Of a stretch of DNA of 6,204 nt, positions 1 through 4,965 are shown one piece after another; positions within the stretch are counted from its first letter, which is position 1; every line of letters begins with the position of its first letter. The notes under the pieces were generated by a model. It had not been told where the DNA came from. It did no database searches and was given only the letters and a program-made list of their open reading frames with translations. The position numbers and the translations under genes were made by a program. Source of the stretch: Nitrospinaceae bacterium (GTDB lineage Bacteria > Nitrospinota > Nitrospinia > Nitrospinales > VA-1); NCBI GenBank assembly GCA_029261435.1, contig JAJDBI010000161.1, positions 1 to 6,204 of the forward strand, written 5' to 3'.

Positions 1-602
1 CCTCCCCGCTTGACGATCAACTTTTCCTCAATAAAATGAAAAGGAAATCGATTAGCGATCCGTAACCACAAGTCATAATCCTCACAGACCGGCATGGACT
101 CATCGAATCCCCCAACCTCGCTCAACAACTCAGCATGCAGCAACACCGAGGATGGACTGACAATACAAAGCGGTAAACAATAACGAAAAATATCACCGGA
201 ATATTTACGGTGTTTGTTCATCGCGTTCACACGCACTCCGTTGCGAATCCATATCTCATCTGTGTAGATAGCTTGATGATCCGAGTGACTCTCTACCCAC
301 TTCATTTGTGTTGCCAGTTTTTTCTTTTCCCACAGATCGTCTGAATCGAGAAATGCGATCCACTCTCCTTTAGCCACAGCAATACCCTGATTGCGCGCGA
401 AGGAAACTCCCCGGTTCTCCTCTAACCGAATTTGCTGAACGCCTGGAAACTGACGCATGATTTCGGGAGTATTGTCCGTCGAACCGTCATCAACCACAAT
501 CAAGTCGAAATCGGTGAAACTTTGATCCAACACCGACTGAATCGACTCGACCAGGCAATAGCCACGATTGAATGTCGGGATGATGACCGTGACCTTACTC
601 AT
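1..602 (-). CDS. Family 2 glycosyltransferase (GT-A fold), C-terminus cut off by the window edge
   Basis: Reading leftward from ATG at 602-600, about 200 codons are open to the window edge, so the 3' part is missing. The translation begins MSKVTVIIPTFNRG. It has the GT2 hallmarks in order: VIIPTFNR near residues 6-13, the nucleotide-binding VVDDGSTD at 36-43, RNQG at 70-73, the metal-binding FLDSDDLW at 84-91, and ED.DLW at 174-179, which fits the catalytic-base region. Proteins of this family move a sugar from a nucleotide-activated donor, usually to a glycan or lipid-linked acceptor on the cytoplasmic side of the membrane. Donor and acceptor cannot be read from sequence. No transmembrane segment is seen in the visible part. 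An AAGGA-type ribosome site lies about 11 bases before the start. It diverges from the prenyl synthase gene, and its true operon partners lie to the left, outside the window. Confidence 0.93.
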   Translation of the reverse strand, partial: MSKVTVIIPTFNRGYCLVESIQSVLDQSFTDFDLIVVDDGSTDNTPEIMRQFPGVQQIRLEENRGVSFARNQGIAVAKGEWIAFLDSDDLWEKKKLATQMKWVESHSDHQAIYTDEIWIRNGVRVNAMNKHRKYSGDIFRYCLPLCIVSPSSVLLHAELLSEVGGFDESMPVCEDYDLWLRIANRFPFHFIEEKLIVKRG

Positions 603-773
603 TGTTTTTATATTCCTTTTCTAGTCTTAAATCGAGCATTGCATCATTCAACACCGGAACCAACCTTAATGAGGAAAGTTCTAATCCGCTCCTTATAAAA
701 CTGGAAACCGCCCTAAGTTCAATAAGGTACGCAAATGCAAGCATATCACAACCGCAGCTCTGCCATAAATGCC

Positions 774-802
774 TTGACAAACCCATGAAATTCCAATAAA
801 AC
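774..802 (+). promoter_or_regulatory. Sigma-70-type promoter for the prenyl synthase gene
   Basis: A perfect -35 box TTGACA (774-779) is followed by a 17-base spacer and a -10-like TAAAAC (797-802, 4 of 6 consensus). Transcription would start near 808-810 and give a leader of about 105 bases before the ATG at 914. The assignment rests on box match and spacing only. Confidence 0.55.
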
Positions 803-836
803 TAGTGCCTTTCCAAAGAATAACGGATTAAAAAAC

Positions 837-856
837 AGCCCACTAGCAGGGCTTTT
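837..856. terminator. Small hairpin with flanking A and T runs (weak, possibly bidirectional terminator or leader attenuator)
   Basis: AGCCC (837-841) pairs with GGGCT (849-853) across a 7-base loop. The stem is followed by TTTT on the plus strand. On the minus strand it is followed, after one G, by a run of six T (complement of 835-830). The stem is only 5 bp, so termination would be weak. Inside the prenyl synthase leader it could act as an attenuator; read leftward it could stop antisense transcription. Confidence 0.3.
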
Positions 857-879
857 CCCGATTAAGCATACATAAGGGT

Positions 880-898
880 CAAGCCATAGCGTGGCTTG
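880..898 (+). promoter_or_regulatory. Leader hairpin just upstream of the prenyl synthase start
   Basis: CAAGCCA (880-886) and TGGCTTG (892-898) form a perfect 7 bp stem with a TAGCG loop. It ends 5 bases before the CAGG ribosome site at 904-907. It buries the in-frame TTG at 896, which argues that translation begins at ATG 914 and not at the TTG. A modest role in translation control is possible but unproven. Confidence 0.4.
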
Positions 899-913
899 TC
901 ATTCAGGTTCGAT

Positions 914-1915
914 ATGGATTTCAGGGACGTCACACAAGATTTAAAAAGCGATCTCGCCAGGGTTGAAAAGGCGATTAATGAAAACTATAAATCAGATGTA
1001 CCCCTGATTCCAGGAATCAGCTCTTATCTGATGAGTTGTGGAGGAAAACGCATCCGTCCCATACTCACCCTTCTTGGCGCCAAACTCTGCGGACGCGAAG
1101 CCGATGACACCGTCGTTAAACATGGTTGTGTGGTCGAATATATTCATGCTGCCACATTGCTCCACGATGATGTTGTCGATGAAACCACTGTCCGGCGCGG
1201 CAAAGAAACCGTAAATGCAAAATGGGGAAGCGATGCCAGCATACTGGTCGGCGACTTTCTCATATCCCGCGCCATCCTGATTTTAGCTCAGGATTGTGAG
1301 CGCAAAATTATCCAGGCTGTTACTGAGGCCACCAAAATTCTCGTCGAAGGCGGCATTCACGAATACACTGAAGCCCGCAATATCAAAGTATCCGAAAAAC
1401 ATATACTCGATGTCATCCATCGCAAAACCGGATCCATGATTTCCGTCAGCGCGAGACTCGGGGGACTTCTGGCAAACGCCACCGAGCAGCAGGAAACCGC
1501 TATCATCTCTTTTGGCGATGACTTTGGCATGGCATTCCAGTTGATGGATGATGCGCTCGACTATGATTCCGATGAAACCGTGTTGGGTAAACCGCCCGGA
1601 ACTGACTTTAAGGAAGGCCATGTCACCCTGCCCCTGCATCACCTTTATAACAAGGCAGACCGATCTCTAAAAAAAGAGTTGGAGGCCTTCGTCAAAAACG
1701 AAAACATCACAGAAAAAGATTTACAGTATGTCGTTGAGCATATGCACAAACATAAATCCATCGACTACACAGTGAACCTCGCTCGCTTTTATATAGATCG
1801 GGCCAAATCACATCTCAGAAAAGCCGACTTCCCGGCTCCACAATATATCGAATACTTTGATGCCGTGGCAGATTATATCCATAGTCGACATACCGCGACA
1901 ACTGCCACCCCCTAG
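914..1915 (+). CDS. ispB: Long-chain trans-polyprenyl diphosphate synthase (octaprenyl/heptaprenyl type)
   Basis: This enzyme condenses isopentenyl diphosphate units in trans onto an allylic primer, making the long side-chain precursor of ubiquinone or menaquinone in the cytoplasm. The 333-residue product has every class hallmark: GGKRIRP at 43-49 (IPP binding), the first Asp-rich motif DDVVD at 85-89 followed by RRGK at 94-97, KT at 171-172, and the second Asp-rich motif DDALD at 212-216. GKPPGTDFKEGHVTLP at 225-240 is the usual region after it. The fifth residue before the first Asp-rich motif is Ala, a small residue that fits long-chain products. Exact chain length cannot be told, so the symbol means the IspB-like class. 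I chose ATG 914, with CAGG 6 bases upstream and an N-terminus starting like IspB. An in-frame TTG at 896 would add 6 residues but lacks a ribosome site and lies in a hairpin. The AMMECR1 gene follows 41 bases later. Confidence 0.93.
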   Translation: MDFRDVTQDLKSDLARVEKAINENYKSDVPLIPGISSYLMSCGGKRIRPILTLLGAKLCGREADDTVVKHGCVVEYIHAATLLHDDVVDETTVRRGKETVNAKWGSDASILVGDFLISRAILILAQDCERKIIQAVTEATKILVEGGIHEYTEARNIKVSEKHILDVIHRKTGSMISVSARLGGLLANATEQQETAIISFGDDFGMAFQLMDDALDYDSDETVLGKPPGTDFKEGHVTLPLHHLYNKADRSLKKELEAFVKNENITEKDLQYVVEHMHKHKSIDYTVNLARFYIDRAKSHLRKADFPAPQYIEYFDAVADYIHSRHTATTATP

Positions 1916-1956
1916 ATCATCAGCACAATTCAGTAAATTTATTTCAGGAGGACCCC

Positions 1957-2475
1957 ATGGCTTCTGAAAACCATCCACTTGTGACACTTGCCATCCATTC
2001 GGTCAGGCACCAGCTAGAAAAAGGCGACCCCCTGCCCTGCCCCAATCCCTTGCCAGAAGAAATGCAACAGCAAGCTGGAGTCTTTGTCTCCATCAAAAAA
2101 AACGGATTGTTAAGAGGTTGCATTGGTACCATTCAACCGAAATACGCCAACCTGGCAGAAGAAGTGATCCAGAACGCCATCAAAGCCGCGAATGAGGACC
2201 CCAGATTCCCTGCTGTAGAAATACAGGAGTTAAAAGAACTCACCTTCTCCGTAGATGTGTTGACCGGGCCGGAAAAAATCAATGACACCACATCGTTAGA
2301 TGTGAAACGCTATGGACTAATAGTACGCAGTGAAAATAAAAAAGGACTCCTCCTCCCCGACCTGGAAAACATCAAAACAATAGATCAACAACTTAAAGTC
2401 TGCCTGAGAAAAGGTGGGATAAAAAAAACGGACCACTACGAACTCTACCGCTTCGAAGTGCAAAGGTATAATTAA
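1957..2475 (+). CDS. amrA: AMMECR1-domain protein (AmmeMemoRadiSam system protein A-like)
   Basis: The 172-residue protein is a single AMMECR1 domain. The diagnostic motif LRGCIGT is at residues 52-58 with its conserved Cys. DPRFP at 81-85 and the GLLLP segment at 130-134 follow, then a CLRKGGI stretch at 149-155 and the closing ELYRFEVQRY. Length and motif order match the bacterial and archaeal stand-alone family. Its members often sit beside a Memo-like protein and a radical SAM protein (the AmmeMemoRadiSam trio). Biochemical function is not established to my knowledge, and neither partner is visible here. A strong AGGAGG ribosome site (1946-1951) lies 5 bases before the ATG. The 41-base gap after the prenyl synthase, with no terminator between, suggests one transcript. 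There is no signal peptide or membrane segment, so it should be cytoplasmic. No clear terminator hairpin follows. Confidence 0.9.
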   Translation: MASENHPLVTLAIHSVRHQLEKGDPLPCPNPLPEEMQQQAGVFVSIKKNGLLRGCIGTIQPKYANLAEEVIQNAIKAANEDPRFPAVEIQELKELTFSVDVLTGPEKINDTTSLDVKRYGLIVRSENKKGLLLPDLENIKTIDQQLKVCLRKGGIKKTDHYELYRFEVQRYN

Positions 2476-2649
2476 CACTTCCAACACCACGTTATCTATC
2501 AGTCGGGGCACTGCATTTGGTTCATACACAAACGTTTACCCTCCATCCACTCCGCATCAGACAGTAAATATATTCACTGGTTCCTTTTGGGGATACCTCT
2601 CATAAATCAGAGCTCATCTTCACATTTTGTAGGGAGAACTTCTTTCGCT

Positions 2650-2739
2650 ATAAATCTTTGCTGAACTGTAACATTGCTGTTGCTGTAAAAGTCGATATAT
2701 GTTTGTGTCTTCTAAAATTATATTACCGCTTTATTGCGG
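2650..2739 (+). repeat. Duplicated upstream element, copy 1
   Basis: This copy aligns without gaps to copy 2 at a constant 238-base offset. By hand count about 60 of 80 positions are identical, including the 14-base block GAACTGTAACATTG (2663-2676), TCTTTGC (2655-2661) and GATATA (2694-2699). It contains CTGTAA twice, 17 bases apart. A promoter-like pair TTGCTG (2674-2679) and TATATG (2696-2701) has a 16-base spacer. It ends in a hairpin, CCGC (2726-2729) with GCGG (2736-2739), loop TTTATT. It could be a regulator-bound promoter region or a structured RNA. Confidence 0.6.
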
Positions 2740-2887
2740 GAAAAATTTGTAGATAAAGCATAGATGACATTCATCATAAATCCACACCCCAAGATGTAAC
2801 TCTAATTGCACGAAAGAAGATTATCAACCTAATTAATCAAAAAATATCAAATACTTATACAATTTATCGAAGATTCAATCGCCAGAT

Positions 2888-2975
2888 GTAAGTCTTTGCA
2901 GAACTGTAACATTGGTGCTGTTGTAACTGCCGATATAAAAGTGTAGCTTCTTAAAATGTATCACCACAAATGTGG
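2888..2975 (+). repeat. Duplicated upstream element, copy 2
   Basis: This is the copy nearest the downstream gene. Shared blocks are TCTTTGC (2893-2899), GAACTGTAACATTG (2901-2914), GATATA (2932-2937) and CTTCT (2947-2951). The promoter-like pair is TTGGTG (2912-2917) and TATAAA (2934-2939), again 16 bases apart. Its terminal hairpin is CCAC (2964-2967) with GTGG (2972-2975), loop AAAT. Relative to copy 1 the third pair changes from G-C to A-T, so pairing is kept. If the promoter reading is right, it would start transcription about 95 bases before ATG 3039. Confidence 0.6.
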
Positions 2976-3038
2976 GGTATCACATCAAGGTTATGAGGTT
3001 TCCTAATTAAGTATGTTCAAGCTGGAAGAAAAGTTGAA

Positions 3039-3806
3039 ATGAAATTAACCTCACTTGAAGAGGAAAAAGCAGGTCTTGACAGGCGTTTTTCTGTGATTGC
3101 CTCCTTGAAATTTACTTTGAAGACAGTGTTGGCAGCAAACATTGTTTTTGCATTTTTTCTTTTCCCTATCCCCCTTCATGCATACAGCGGGTTGGCACCC
3201 AACACTTTTCCCCAGCTGGATACGATTAATCAGCAGCACGGACCGGAAACAGCCAATAAGAAAATTTGGTTGCGCCTGGTTTCTAACAGGGGTGGTGACA
3301 AGGATAAAGATAAAGATAAAGATAAAGATAAGGATAAGGACTGCAATAAAAGATATGGGAAGAAAAAGTGTCGGCAGAAAAAACTAACCATAAAAAGGAA
3401 ACGTAAATTACGGTTTGGGATCGTAGCAGCTCAACAATATCATGTGACACAAGTTGTCATTTCCCCTGTCACAGGAAATAAAACGGTTTTTGGAGGTCCA
3501 AATCTGGGTGGTCTATATGGCCCCGCCAAGTTTGTAGTCAAGGGTAAGCCCGGTAAATCATTTGTGATAACCCTTCCAAATCAAATCGAGCTGTCGGGAC
3601 AATTCGGTGGCAACCTTCAGGCCTCCAGTCTTACTGTATACCTCCCTTTTAATCAGCCTCCAGTACCAGTGGGAACTCTGGTCGGTCGTTTGGGTCAAAA
3701 TGGCAAGTCTACAGTGTTGATCGGCGGGACACTGGTAGTAAACCCGGGTCAACGAGGAGGAAGATATGTTGGTTCGTTCCCATTATATGTGGATTACCTT
3801 AACTGA
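3039..3806 (+). CDS. Exported DUF4402-like pilin/surface protein with Asp-Lys repeat and basic Cys-flanked loop
   Basis: This 255-residue protein has a signal-like N-terminus: charged residues to about 29, a hydrophobic run to about 45, and likely cleavage near PLHA (48). From about 116 to the end it follows the DUF4402 beta-sandwich pattern. It has a strand ending LRFG (124-127), VVISPVTG (139-146), AKFVVKGKPGKSFVITLP (163-180), IGGTL (228-232), and the closing GRYVGSFPLYVDY, matching GTYSGTFNVTVNY in the canonical subunit at 4966-5457. Before the domain lie seven Asp-Lys pairs (87-100), then Cys102 and Cys111 around a Lys/Arg-rich loop, then a second basic stretch (114-123). A disulfide between the two Cys is possible. 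The family assignment comes from motif alignment by eye and is remote. GGAAG at 3024-3028 is a moderate ribosome site 10 bases upstream. It is probably a periplasmic or surface fibre component, perhaps a tip or adaptor subunit. Confidence 0.8.
   Translation: MKLTSLEEEKAGLDRRFSVIASLKFTLKTVLAANIVFAFFLFPIPLHAYSGLAPNTFPQLDTINQQHGPETANKKIWLRLVSNRGGDKDKDKDKDKDKDKDCNKRYGKKKCRQKKLTIKRKRKLRFGIVAAQQYHVTQVVISPVTGNKTVFGGPNLGGLYGPAKFVVKGKPGKSFVITLPNQIELSGQFGGNLQASSLTVYLPFNQPPVPVGTLVGRLGQNGKSTVLIGGTLVVNPGQRGGRYVGSFPLYVDYLN
3297..3341 (+). repeat. In-frame hexanucleotide repeat encoding Asp-Lys pairs
   Basis: Seven Asp-Lys codon pairs plus a final Asp are encoded by a GATAAA-type hexamer. Four perfect GATAAA units run from 3303 to 3326, flanked by variants with GAC or AAG codons. 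As the unit is two codons, slippage would change tract length without shifting the frame. Confidence 0.9.
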
Positions 3807-3898
3807 GGTTAAAGGAATTGAGACATATTAAATCAGGCTTTAGAAACTTAAATCGCTTTTTTAGATTTCCAAATTAAGTAAACAAATTTATGCCTATC

Positions 3899-3937
3899 TA
3901 TGAGGTAATTGTAAATTAACATATCCGAATTATGAGG
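3899..3937 (+). promoter_or_regulatory. Direct repeats, candidate enhancer-binding-protein sites
   Basis: TATGAGG occurs at 3899-3905 and 3931-3937. The 32-base spacing is about three helical turns, so both sites would face the same side of the DNA. They lie about 65-100 bases upstream of the sigma-54 -24 element, where activators of that sigma factor usually bind. A third TATGAGG is at 2992-2998, upstream of the gene at 3039. The regulator's identity is unknown. Confidence 0.35.
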
Positions 3938-3998
3938 CGAAAAAATTTAGAGTTTTTAAAACCTTTGCTAACTAAGGAGTTAGGGAGTCACCTTTTTA

Positions 3999-4014
3999 TT
4001 GGCATGATTATTGC
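3999..4014 (+). promoter_or_regulatory. Sigma-54 (-24/-12) promoter
   Basis: The 16 bases TTGGCATGATTATTGC contain GG (4001-4002) and GC (4013-4014) separated by exactly 10 bases. They match TGGCA and TTGC of the RpoN consensus. Transcription would start near 4026, about 77 bases before ATG 4103. Sigma-54 promoters need an ATP-dependent enhancer-binding activator, so this gene is probably switched on by a specific signal. Confidence 0.75.
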
Positions 4015-4039
4015 GGTAAATAAACATAAGTGAAGGATG

Positions 4040-4067
4040 GTTCAAATAGTAGTAATTATTTTTGAAC
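4040..4067 (+). promoter_or_regulatory. Leader hairpin in the sigma-54 transcript
   Basis: GTTCAAA (4040-4046) pairs perfectly with TTTGAAC (4061-4067) across a 14-base loop. It lies in the predicted leader, 35 bases before a start codon with a poor ribosome site. It may affect translation or mRNA stability, or could instead be a protein-binding dyad. Confidence 0.35.
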
Positions 4068-4102
4068 ATTAATTCTACGGAATGGGTTGCTAAACCAAAG
4101 CT

Positions 4103-4741
4103 ATGAAATCAATCTGGGAAAAAAGGCAGGTCTGGCACAAAAAGCATACGATTTTGATTCTGGTGGTCATGCTTTTGGCTCAGTGGGGGGTACATGCTAC
4201 TTCGTTGTTTGCGATTACTGCTCAGGCAAGCGCCACTATCGAGGCTCCTGTAGTGATCGTCATAACCACAACACCTAGACTTCAACAAATACAACCTGGA
4301 AATTTTATACCCATTGCAATTTCCGAATCAGAGACAAGTGCCGCTACTCAGAGTACTTCTTCAGCAAAGGCAAGGCCGAGACTGGTAACAAAATCTTCTA
4401 ATAATGTAGTAACAGGTTTTACCATTTCAGGAGCGCCTAACACGACTGTTGTTGTTAGCTTCACCAGTACTTCAACGCCCACTGAAAGCAGTGACTCAAG
4501 TGACTCAGAAGCAGGCTCATCAGAAGCAGATGATGCGGGATCAACAGAAACAGATGATGCTGACTCATCAGACACAGATACTGAAAGTTCTGACACCGCT
4601 TCTGAAAAAGAAAATATGGTTATAGCTCAATTCGACTCGAATGGAGTGAGCACGATTAATTTAGGTGGATCGCTTCAAACATCTGGCGGGTCCAGTGAGG
4701 GAGGGACTCAAAAACTCACGATGTTCACCGTACATTTTTAA
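4103..4741 (+). CDS. Exported DUF4402-like protein with acidic Ser/Asp-rich repeat insertion
   Basis: The 212-residue product starts with a basic stretch, then a hydrophobic segment at about 16-30. Signal cleavage is likely near VHA (31) or at LFA (37). The start of the mature part, QASATIEAP (41-49), matches QASAEIVP of the canonical subunit encoded at 4966-5457. GFTISGAPNTTVVVSF (105-120) matches its AEFAVAGDPGQTY region, and INLGGSL with a final FTVHF matches the closing strands. The usual FG motif after the second strand is not clear, so this is a degenerate member. Residues 128-170 form an inserted Ser/Thr/Asp/Glu tract with almost no hydrophobics, resembling the Ser-Asp stalk regions of some adhesins. 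No good ribosome site precedes ATG 4103, although an upstream in-frame stop at 4091-4093 leaves no other start. The gene sits behind a sigma-54 promoter and 159 bases before the canonical subunit's -10 box. It is probably a surface fibre component; no specific function is claimed. Confidence 0.75.
   Translation: MKSIWEKRQVWHKKHTILILVVMLLAQWGVHATSLFAITAQASATIEAPVVIVITTTPRLQQIQPGNFIPIAISESETSAATQSTSSAKARPRLVTKSSNNVVTGFTISGAPNTTVVVSFTSTSTPTESSDSSDSEAGSSEADDAGSTETDDADSSDTDTESSDTASEKENMVIAQFDSNGVSTINLGGSLQTSGGSSEGGTQKLTMFTVHF
4517..4588 (+). repeat. Three degenerate 24-base tandem repeats encoding acidic Ser-rich octapeptides
   Basis: The units encode SSEADDAG, STETDDAD and SSDTDTES (residues 139-162). 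Units 1 and 2 match at 19 of 24 bases, sharing CAGATGATGC; unit 3 is more diverged. The period is a multiple of three, so unit gain or loss keeps the frame. Confidence 0.7.
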
Positions 4742-4792
4742 CTTTAGGAATATAAATGAAAGCAACAACACAGAAAATATAACCAATACGAT

Positions 4793-4823
4793 AACCGGGC
4801 CAACTTTTAAGGTCGACCCGGTT
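4793..4823 (+). terminator. GC-rich stem-loop after the acidic protein gene, without a T tract
   Basis: AACCGGG (4793-4799) pairs with CCCGGTT (4817-4823). The 17-base loop can form a further short stem (ACTT with AGGT, one G-T pair). It lies 51 bases after the stop codon. The run that follows is AAAGAATTT and not poly-T, so it is a weak intrinsic terminator at best. It may instead protect the 3' end of the message. Confidence 0.45.
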
Positions 4824-4831
4824 AAAGAATT

Positions 4832-4871
4832 TACCGCTCATATGTTTCTAACGAATACTTTTTAAGCGGTA
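4832..4871. promoter_or_regulatory. Inverted repeat upstream of the canonical subunit promoter
   Basis: TACCGCT (4832-4838) and AGCGGTA (4865-4871) form a perfect 7 bp inverted repeat with a 26-base loop that contains CATATG. It ends 7 bases before the -35 box at 4879. It could be part of a 3' structure of the previous transcript or a regulator site. Confidence 0.35.
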
Positions 4872-4878
4872 GGTGCAC

Positions 4879-4906
4879 TTCACAACCAAGTGGCTGTGAA
4901 TAAAAT
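4879..4906 (+). promoter_or_regulatory. Sigma-70-type promoter overlapped by a palindromic operator
   Basis: The -35 box TTCACA (4879-4884, 5 of 6) and the -10 box TAAAAT (4901-4906, 5 of 6) are separated by 16 bases. A 22-base near-perfect palindrome (4879-4900) covers the -35 box and the whole spacer. Its arms are TTCACAaCCA and TGGcTGTGAA, with one mismatched pair and a 2-base centre. A protein bound there would compete with RNA polymerase, so it is probably a repressor site or a tightly controlled promoter. Transcription would start near 4912, giving a leader of about 54 bases. Confidence 0.55.
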
Positions 4907-4965
4907 AAATGAGTCCTAGACCGACCCATTTATCCCTACAACAATATTGTACAGGAGTTTTTACA

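Larger units (their letters stand above)
603..913. other. Divergent intergenic region between glycosyltransferase and prenyl synthase
   Basis: This stretch of about 310 bases separates two divergent genes. On the plus strand it holds a sigma-70-like promoter (774-802) and two small hairpins (837-853, 880-898), listed separately. On the minus strand a weak promoter candidate for the glycosyltransferase is TTGAAC (722-717) and TATAAG (697-692), but the 19-base spacer is long. A 63-codon minus-strand open frame (786-595) overlaps the glycosyltransferase start by 8 bases. It has a weak ribosome site, four AGG codons and no recognisable domain, so I do not call it a gene. Confidence 0.6.
2476..3038. 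other. Long AT-rich intergenic region carrying a duplicated element
   Basis: No convincing gene lies in these 563 bases. The main content is a pair of related elements (2650-2739 and 2888-2975). An 18-base near-palindrome CAGTAAATATATTCACTG (2562-2579, one mismatched pair) and a small GATGA/TCATC dyad (2763-2775) are also present. AGATGTAA occurs at 2792-2799 and again at 2884-2891, at the edge of the second copy. Just before the next gene, a 9-codon frame (ATG 3013, MFKLEEKLK) ends in TGA overlapping that gene's ATG as ATGA. Confidence 0.6.
3807..4102 (+). other. Regulatory intergenic region with sigma-54 promoter
   Basis: These 296 bases hold no credible gene. From left to right: an AT-rich stretch, two TATGAGG direct repeats (3899-3905, 3931-3937), a CTAAC/GTTAG dyad (3968-3983), a sigma-54 promoter (3999-4014) and a leader hairpin (4040-4067). 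No U-tailed terminator follows the upstream gene, so some read-through from it is possible. Confidence 0.6.

Noticed and set aside
595..786. 63-codon minus-strand frame overlapping the glycosyltransferase start by 8 bases
   Set aside because: Coupling geometry is tempting, but it has a weak ribosome site, four AGG codons and no recognisable domain. It also spans the plus-strand promoter region.
1283..1642. 119-codon minus-strand frame
   Set aside because: It lies wholly inside the prenyl synthase gene, antisense to conserved motifs, with no family resemblance; a shadow of the real gene.
2650..2975. CRISPR or known riboswitch (such as a cyclic-di-GMP aptamer)
   Set aside because: There are only two imperfect copies, too far apart for a CRISPR array, and none of the conserved core of the riboswitches I can recall is present.
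3142..3387. 81-codon frame with a Lys-Ile repeat
   Set aside because: It is the +1 reading of the GATAAA repeat inside the gene at 3039-3806 and has no ribosome site or domain.
3797..3815. Dyad CCTTAAC/GTTAAAGG around the stop of the first DUF4402-like gene
   Set aside because: Short, bulged and AT-rich with no T run, so not supported as a terminator.
4133..4145. Second sigma-54-like site, TGGCAC...GC, inside the gene at 4103
   Set aside because: GG and GC are separated by 8 bases, not 10, and the site is within coding sequence.
4909..4965. Upstream ATG giving 19 extra residues on the canonical DUF4402 subunit
   Set aside because: The extension would precede the signal peptide, lacks a ribosome site and lies before or at the predicted transcript start.
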